64,000 nucleotides of DNA from Synechococcus sp. RS9916 (GTDB lineage: Bacteria > Cyanobacteriota > Cyanobacteriia > PCC-6307 > Cyanobiaceae): contig NZ_DS022299.1 in NCBI RefSeq assembly GCF_000153825.1, forward strand, positions 1,886,869 to 1,950,868. Reading direction: 5' to 3'. Under the pieces are notes generated by a model. The model was not told the DNA's origin and ran no database searches. It was given only the letters and a program-made list of their open reading frames with translations. This document shows, one piece after another, positions 62,374-64,000 of the stretch. How positions within the stretch are numbered: position 1 is the stretch's first letter; the number at the start of each line of letters is the position of its first letter. The position numbers and the translations under genes are program-made.

Positions 62374-62808
62374 CTACTCCTCCATGGAGGGGCGCTGCCT
62401 GCGGGATTGCTTGAGTGCACTGCGACGGCCCTTGGCCTCCAGCCGCCGCCGCACCGCCGCGCGACCCGGGCGCGTGGGCTTGCGCTGGGGCGGCGGTGGC
62501 TTCAGACCCTCCCGCAGCAGATCCCCAAGCCGCACCAAGGCTCGCTGGCGGTTCTGCCACTGGGAGCGCTCTTCTGCGGCGACAACGCGCACACACCCAT
62601 CCACTAACCGGCCACCCAACGCCTCCCGCAGCCGCTCACGCCGAAAAGGCCCCAACACCCGAGAACGCTCCAGATCAAACACCAACTCCACCCGCGAATC
62701 CGTGGTGTTCACCCCTTGCCCTCCGGGCCCCGAAGCCCGTGAAAAACGCCACTGCAACTCCGCGGCAGGGATCACCAAGCGCGCATTAACGGGCAGATCC
62801 TGAGCCAT
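62374..62808 (-). CDS. arfB: Ribosome rescue factor ArfB (YaeJ-type peptidyl-tRNA hydrolase)
   Basis: 144 residues from ATG 62808 (MAQDLPVNARLVIPAAELQW). The catalytic GGQ motif is present in SGPGGQGVNTTDSRVELVFD, and the basic C-terminal tail (RRLEAKGRRSALKQSRRQRP) matches the part that enters the empty mRNA channel. ArfB frees ribosomes stalled on mRNA without a stop codon. Length fits E. coli ArfB (140). A longer start at 62871 is open but begins with an unlike Trp/Cys-rich stretch. Confidence 0.93.
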   Translation of the reverse strand: MAQDLPVNARLVIPAAELQWRFSRASGPGGQGVNTTDSRVELVFDLERSRVLGPFRRERLREALGGRLVDGCVRVVAAEERSQWQNRQRALVRLGDLLREGLKPPPPQRKPTRPGRAAVRRRLEAKGRRSALKQSRRQRPSMEE

Positions 62809-62924
62809 GGCTCCACCCTGGCAGCCAGCCCAATGTGTCAGCAAACGACTGTTTGGCAGCCACCAACACAATCACTCGCCTGCACCACGGGTAGTGTCAA
62901 GCGATAAATTCACACCTAGTTCTG

Positions 62925-63053
62925 GTGCTGCGTTTCCTCGTTCTGACGGTGCTCTGCCTCCAGAGCTGGGCCATTTACGAGGCCAGGCAAGCCGCTGCGG
63001 AAATTGAAATGACCCATGAAGGGGTCAAGCAGCAGCTCACCCCCGGTTGGTGA
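62925..63053 (+). CDS. Possible small membrane-associated peptide, 42 residues
   Basis: GTG start; VLRFLVLTVLCLQSWAIYEA, RQAAAEIEMTHEGVKQQL, TPGW, then TGA. The N-terminus is hydrophobic and could be a signal or membrane anchor; the rest is charged. The last 17 bp overlap the convergent gene. Weak support: position in the gap and composition only. Confidence 0.35.
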   Translation: MLRFLVLTVLCLQSWAIYEARQAAAEIEMTHEGVKQQLTPGW

Positions 63054-63747
63054 ACAGATTCCGCGTCAGGGTGTCGGCTTTGGAATCGATGCCCTGCCGC
63101 TGATCAGGAATGCGGTAGTCGATGGCATCCCAGACCGGACGATTGAGATAACGGGCCAACACACCAGCGTCCTCACGGATCAGCCGCAATGAACCGTGGT
63201 CGGTCACGTTCAGGCGACTGCCATCACGACGCACCAGGTTGAGTTCGTAGCTGTAGTAGGAACTCTTGTCACCACGCACGTACTCGCGAATCAGCTGAAT
63301 GGCCTCCACATCCCGAAGGCTGTGCTTTGTGGCCCCTTGAATGAACTGGCCGGTGTACTGCTCGAACCGCGCCTCCTTGCGGCGGAACGACCACAGCGCA
63401 AGCCCTCCGATTGCCAGAAAGACACAGGGCATCAGCGCAAACAGACCGATTCCGGGCGCCCCAGCTGCTGACTCAAACACCGAGACTCCCACAACAGCGG
63501 CCAAAGCGATCACCCCCACCGCCATCAACAGGATGCAAAACGCATAGGCACCCAGGGAGGTCTTGAACACCAACTCTGAGCCACTCAAGCTGTTGCGGAT
63601 CTCGGCTCGGTGCGTGCAGAAATTCGAGCCACCCCGCACAAGGGGTGCCCAGGACACCTGCAGCGCCACGGGATGGTCGAAACGGGTGACATCCAACAGC
63701 TCCCGCTTGTCCTCAAACACCGACAACAGACGTTGCAGCAGTCCCAT
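63037..63747 (-). CDS. Hypothetical membrane protein with two transmembrane helices
   Basis: 236 residues from ATG 63747 (MGLLQRLLSVFEDKRELLDV); the frame stays open to 63951 but those residues look non-coding. Two hydrophobic helices at about residues 69-88 (AYAFCILLMAVGVIALAAVV) and 103-122 (GIGLFALMPCVFLAIGGLAL). The C-terminal part is a soluble domain with beta strands (YYSYELNLVRRDGSRLNVTD, HGSLRLIREDAGVLARYLNR). I cannot name the family. Divergent from speE, 156 bp apart. Confidence 0.7.
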   Translation of the reverse strand: MGLLQRLLSVFEDKRELLDVTRFDHPVALQVSWAPLVRGGSNFCTHRAEIRNSLSGSELVFKTSLGAYAFCILLMAVGVIALAAVVGVSVFESAAGAPGIGLFALMPCVFLAIGGLALWSFRRKEARFEQYTGQFIQGATKHSLRDVEAIQLIREYVRGDKSSYYSYELNLVRRDGSRLNVTDHGSLRLIREDAGVLARYLNRPVWDAIDYRIPDQRQGIDSKADTLTRNLFTNRG

Positions 63748-63903
63748 GGGTTGATCTCTGCGGCTCTTGCCATGCTTACGGGCGAGCCAGGATTCGGCCA
63801 GAGCGACATTGGCCCGACAGGAATTAGCCAGACAGGACTTGATCAACAACCGGCCGGCGCTGGTTTTAGCTGGAAGACGCAATGACCTGAGCACCAGCGG
63901 CCC

Positions 63904-64000
63904 ATGAGCAGCGCAGCCCAGCCCAACGGCGGCTGGATCGATGAGCACCACAACGGCGTGCGCTACGGCCTGGAAGGCCGGGTGCTGGTGGAGGAAACCA
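63904..64000 (+). CDS. speE: Spermidine synthase SpeE, 5' end only (cut by window edge)
   Basis: The first 32 residues are visible: [32 protein letters not shown]. The [13 protein letters not shown] pattern matches the N-terminus of cyanobacterial spermidine synthase as I remember it. The enzyme transfers an aminopropyl group from decarboxylated SAM to putrescine. The rest of the gene lies beyond base 64000, so the call rests on the N-terminal resemblance. Confidence 0.75.
   Translation, partial: MSSAAQPNGGWIDEHHNGVRYGLEGRVLVEET

Overview
The window is GC-rich (about 60% by eye), densely packed, cyanobacterial-type DNA. The gene content points to a marine picocyanobacterium of the Synechococcus/Cyanobium group: mnmG, a cyanobacterial chorismate-lyase-like gene, ligA, valS, arfB, mazG and the start of speE, among several small proteins I associate with that group. 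The genus call rests on protein recognition and gene order, not on a database search.

The left half (1-33361) is a giant-protein locus. One reading frame is open from the left edge to 23072. It gives at least 7,689 residues, and the true start lies outside the window. Most of it is a 55-residue (165 bp) repeat in roughly 110 copies. The repeats are interrupted by a seven-unit FG-GAP_2-like beta-propeller and end in an Ig-like / calcium-binding / choice-of-anchor / DUF4114 C-terminus. Next comes a decayed copy of a 117-residue repeat (23127-23480). It is fused directly to a dnaB gene that has lost its first third (23546-24520). A second giant gene follows (24743-33361, about 2,870 residues): DUF4347, seven FG-GAP_2-like units, ten 117-residue repeats, then cadherin/VCBS-like domains. 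The pseudogene is a broken unit of that second gene's repeat. The locus therefore records at least one rearrangement in which giant genes entered or expanded between dnaB and mnmG.

The right half (33471-64000) is ordinary housekeeping DNA with short intergenic gaps. In order it holds: mnmG, a membrane-anchored hypothetical and a chorismate-lyase-like gene; two hypotheticals and a SprT-like metalloprotease; a ligA / DUF389 cluster; a TVP38-family protein; a solute-binding lipoprotein coupled to an MscS channel; an ABC-2 exporter operon; a second MscS channel; valS; a 2OG-Fe(II) oxygenase pair; a GST; a GAF-sulfotransferase fusion; a methyltransferase and an SDR; a Zn/Mn ABC importer with an upstream dyad; tRNA-Val(UAC); DUF2227, mazG and arfB; several very small ORFs; and the 5' end of speE.

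The most interesting points are the giant repeat locus with its exact internal duplications and recently amplified propeller, the truncated dnaB with the repeat pseudogene at its breakpoint, and the GAF-sulfotransferase fusion. I saw no transposase, integrase, CRISPR array or type I secretion genes in the window.
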